Shown here: positions 7,946-8,565 of the stretch, one piece after another
Position numbering within the stretch: position 1 is the stretch's first letter
How the letters are laid out: every line of letters starts with the position of its first letter
From: Holosporaceae bacterium
GTDB taxonomy: Bacteria > Pseudomonadota > Alphaproteobacteria > UBA3830
Direction of reading: 5' to 3'
Assembly (NCBI GenBank): GCA_031269645.1
Contig: JAISYW010000072.1
Location: forward strand, 1-8,565
DNA length: 8,565 bases
The notes under the pieces: model-generated
What the model was told of the DNA's origin: nothing
Seen by the model: only the letters and a program-made list of their open reading frames with translations
Database searches by the model: none
Program-made: the position numbers and the translations under genes

Positions 7946-8029
7946 CATAATTATCATAAGATTCAAATATTTCCAGCATCCACAACAAAAAGCTACTAAA
8001 TAGTTAGCAAGACGACCTTATGCGCTTTG

Positions 8030-8038
8030 TTATTCACA
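8030..8038 (+). promoter_or_regulatory. DnaA box
   Basis: TTATTCACA fits the DnaA box consensus TTATNCACA exactly. It lies 70 nt before the tRNA-Pro gene. A single box can occur by chance in AT-rich DNA; its weight comes from the neighbouring near-matches and CtrA-type boxes. Confidence 0.45.
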
Positions 8039-8078
8039 ATTTTATGAACTCAAGATCTACAACATAGTATTGAAATAT

Positions 8079-8084
8079 TATAAT
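8079..8084 (+). promoter_or_regulatory. Possible -10 element of the tRNA-Pro/truB promoter
   Basis: A perfect TATAAT lies 23 nt before the tRNA, which would put the transcript start near 8091 and leave a 5' leader of about 17 nt. No good -35 hexamer is seen 16-18 nt upstream. A TTGAAA at 8070-8075 overlaps this region but has only a poor -10 (TAAATA at 8093-8098) at 17-nt spacing. Confidence 0.35.
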
Positions 8085-8107
8085 CGTTGATGTAAATAAT
8101 ATTTCGC

Positions 8108-8184
<77 letters not shown>

Positions 8185-8221
8185 TTTCTATTGCTGTATG
8201 TTTATGTAAAAGTTTTTTTTT

Positions 8222-8565
8222 ATGCAGAATTTCAATGGATGGTTATGTCTTGATAAACATGCTGGAATTTCATCAAACATTGCAATGTTAAAGGTAAGAA
8301 ATACGCTTAACCAGAGAGTCGGTTATGTAGGAACTTTAGATCCTTTTGCCACTGGAGTGCTGCCAATAGGCGTAGGCGAAGCTAGGAAGTTTATCAGGTT
8401 TATTGAACAATCAAAGAAAAAATACATTTTTACAGTTATTTTTGGAACTTTAACTGATACTCTCGATAAAGATGGAAAAATCATAGAAACCACGTCAAAA
8501 ATTCCAAATATGTATGAAATACTAAATGTAATAAGCAATTTTATTGGCGACATTGAGCAAGTTCC
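8222..8565 (+). CDS. truB: tRNA pseudouridine(55) synthase TruB, N-terminal part (cut by window edge)
   Basis: TruB converts U55 to pseudouridine in the T loop of tRNAs. The visible 114 codons (plus 2 nt) open with NGWLCLDKHAGISS (4-17 region), which corresponds to the family's GWLxLDKPxGxTS block, followed by GYVGTLDPFATGVLPIGVGEARKF, whose D40 is the catalytic aspartate (E. coli D48), then KKKYIFTVIFGTLTDTLDKDG, the family's K-Y-F-G-x-x-TDT-D-G block. Two usual residues differ: proline of DKPxG is His13, and the histidine of GHxGTLDP is Tyr35. The start is fixed by an in-frame TAA at 8207-8209, with no other start codon before ATG 8222. A run of nine T (8213-8221) precedes the ATG and there is no good Shine-Dalgarno sequence beyond GTAAAAG. 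The C-terminal PUA-like part would be outside the window. Confidence 0.95.
   Translation, partial: MQNFNGWLCLDKHAGISSNIAMLKVRNTLNQRVGYVGTLDPFATGVLPIGVGEARKFIRFIEQSKKKYIFTVIFGTLTDTLDKDGKIIETTSKIPNMYEILNVISNFIGDIEQV

Larger units (their letters stand above)
7866..7952. repeat. Imperfect inverted repeat with four phased TATTAACA units
   Basis: Two 26-bp arms (7866-7891 and 7927-7952) are inverted copies matching at 22 of 26 positions, including a perfect 14-bp inverted match (7866-7879 with 7928-7941). Each arm holds two copies of the octamer TATTAACA, 11 bp apart: plus-strand copies at 7929-7936 and 7940-7947, minus-strand copies at 7871-7878 and 7882-7889. A related TGTTAAC at 7827-7833 lies 44 bp (four times 11) before the first. 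One-turn phasing and dyad symmetry are typical of protein operators rather than an RNA hairpin, since the 35-bp spacer is long. Confidence 0.85.
7763..8107. other. AT-rich divergent intergenic region, candidate control or origin region
   Basis: This 345-nt stretch between murA (minus) and tRNA-Pro (plus) has no convincing protein gene. It contains the murA promoter, a large inverted repeat with two CtrA-type boxes (7866-7952), one exact DnaA box (8030-8038), two DnaA boxes with one mismatch at 7785-7793 and 7792-7800, a weaker GCATCCACA at 7976-7984, and a TATAAT box ahead of the tRNA. The mix of AT-rich DNA, DnaA boxes and CtrA boxes resembles alphaproteobacterial origins such as that of Caulobacter, and a parS-like site is about 1.7 kb away. 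It may simply be a divergent promoter region. Confidence 0.45.

Noticed and set aside
8323..8553. Minus-strand open frame of 76 codons
   Set aside because: It is the complement of truB, whose motifs are clear.

Overview
This is an AT-rich chromosomal segment, most likely from an alphaproteobacterium with a reduced, low-GC genome. A host-associated lineage such as Holosporales or Rickettsiales is the best guess; that is inference from the AddAB type of repair enzyme, the base composition and the gene content, not a taxonomic match.

Layout. On the minus strand, read from right to left, run murA (UDP-GlcNAc enolpyruvyl transferase), trxA (thioredoxin), addB in two overlapping reading frames, addA (helicase-nuclease), and the start of a TadE/TadG-like membrane-anchored protein that leaves the window at base 1. 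murA and trxA are 1 nt apart, addB and addA overlap by 4 to 13 nt, and the two addB pieces overlap by 20 nt, so most of this reads as one transcription unit starting at a recognisable promoter near 7791-7819. On the plus strand, a tRNA-Pro(UGG) gene is followed 37 nt later by the 5' part of truB (tRNA pseudouridine-55 synthase), which is cut by the right edge.

Non-coding signals are the most interesting content. First, a 15/16 match to the ParB-binding site parS lies in the short gap between trxA and addB. Second, the divergent 345-nt AT-rich intergenic region between murA and tRNA-Pro carries a 26-bp imperfect inverted repeat. Each arm holds two copies of TATTAACA spaced 11 bp apart, which gives two perfect TTAA-N7-TTAA (CtrA-type) boxes in opposite orientation. 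The same region has one perfect and two one-mismatch DnaA boxes. With parS about 1.7 kb away, it is a reasonable candidate for a cell-cycle-controlled element or the replication origin. This is a hypothesis.

How the genes work together: AddA and AddB form the double-strand-break end-resection helicase-nuclease. addB is interrupted by a frame change in the linker between its N-terminal domain and the rest, while the nuclease motifs of both subunits are intact. I saw no phage, insertion sequence, CRISPR or defence system in the window.
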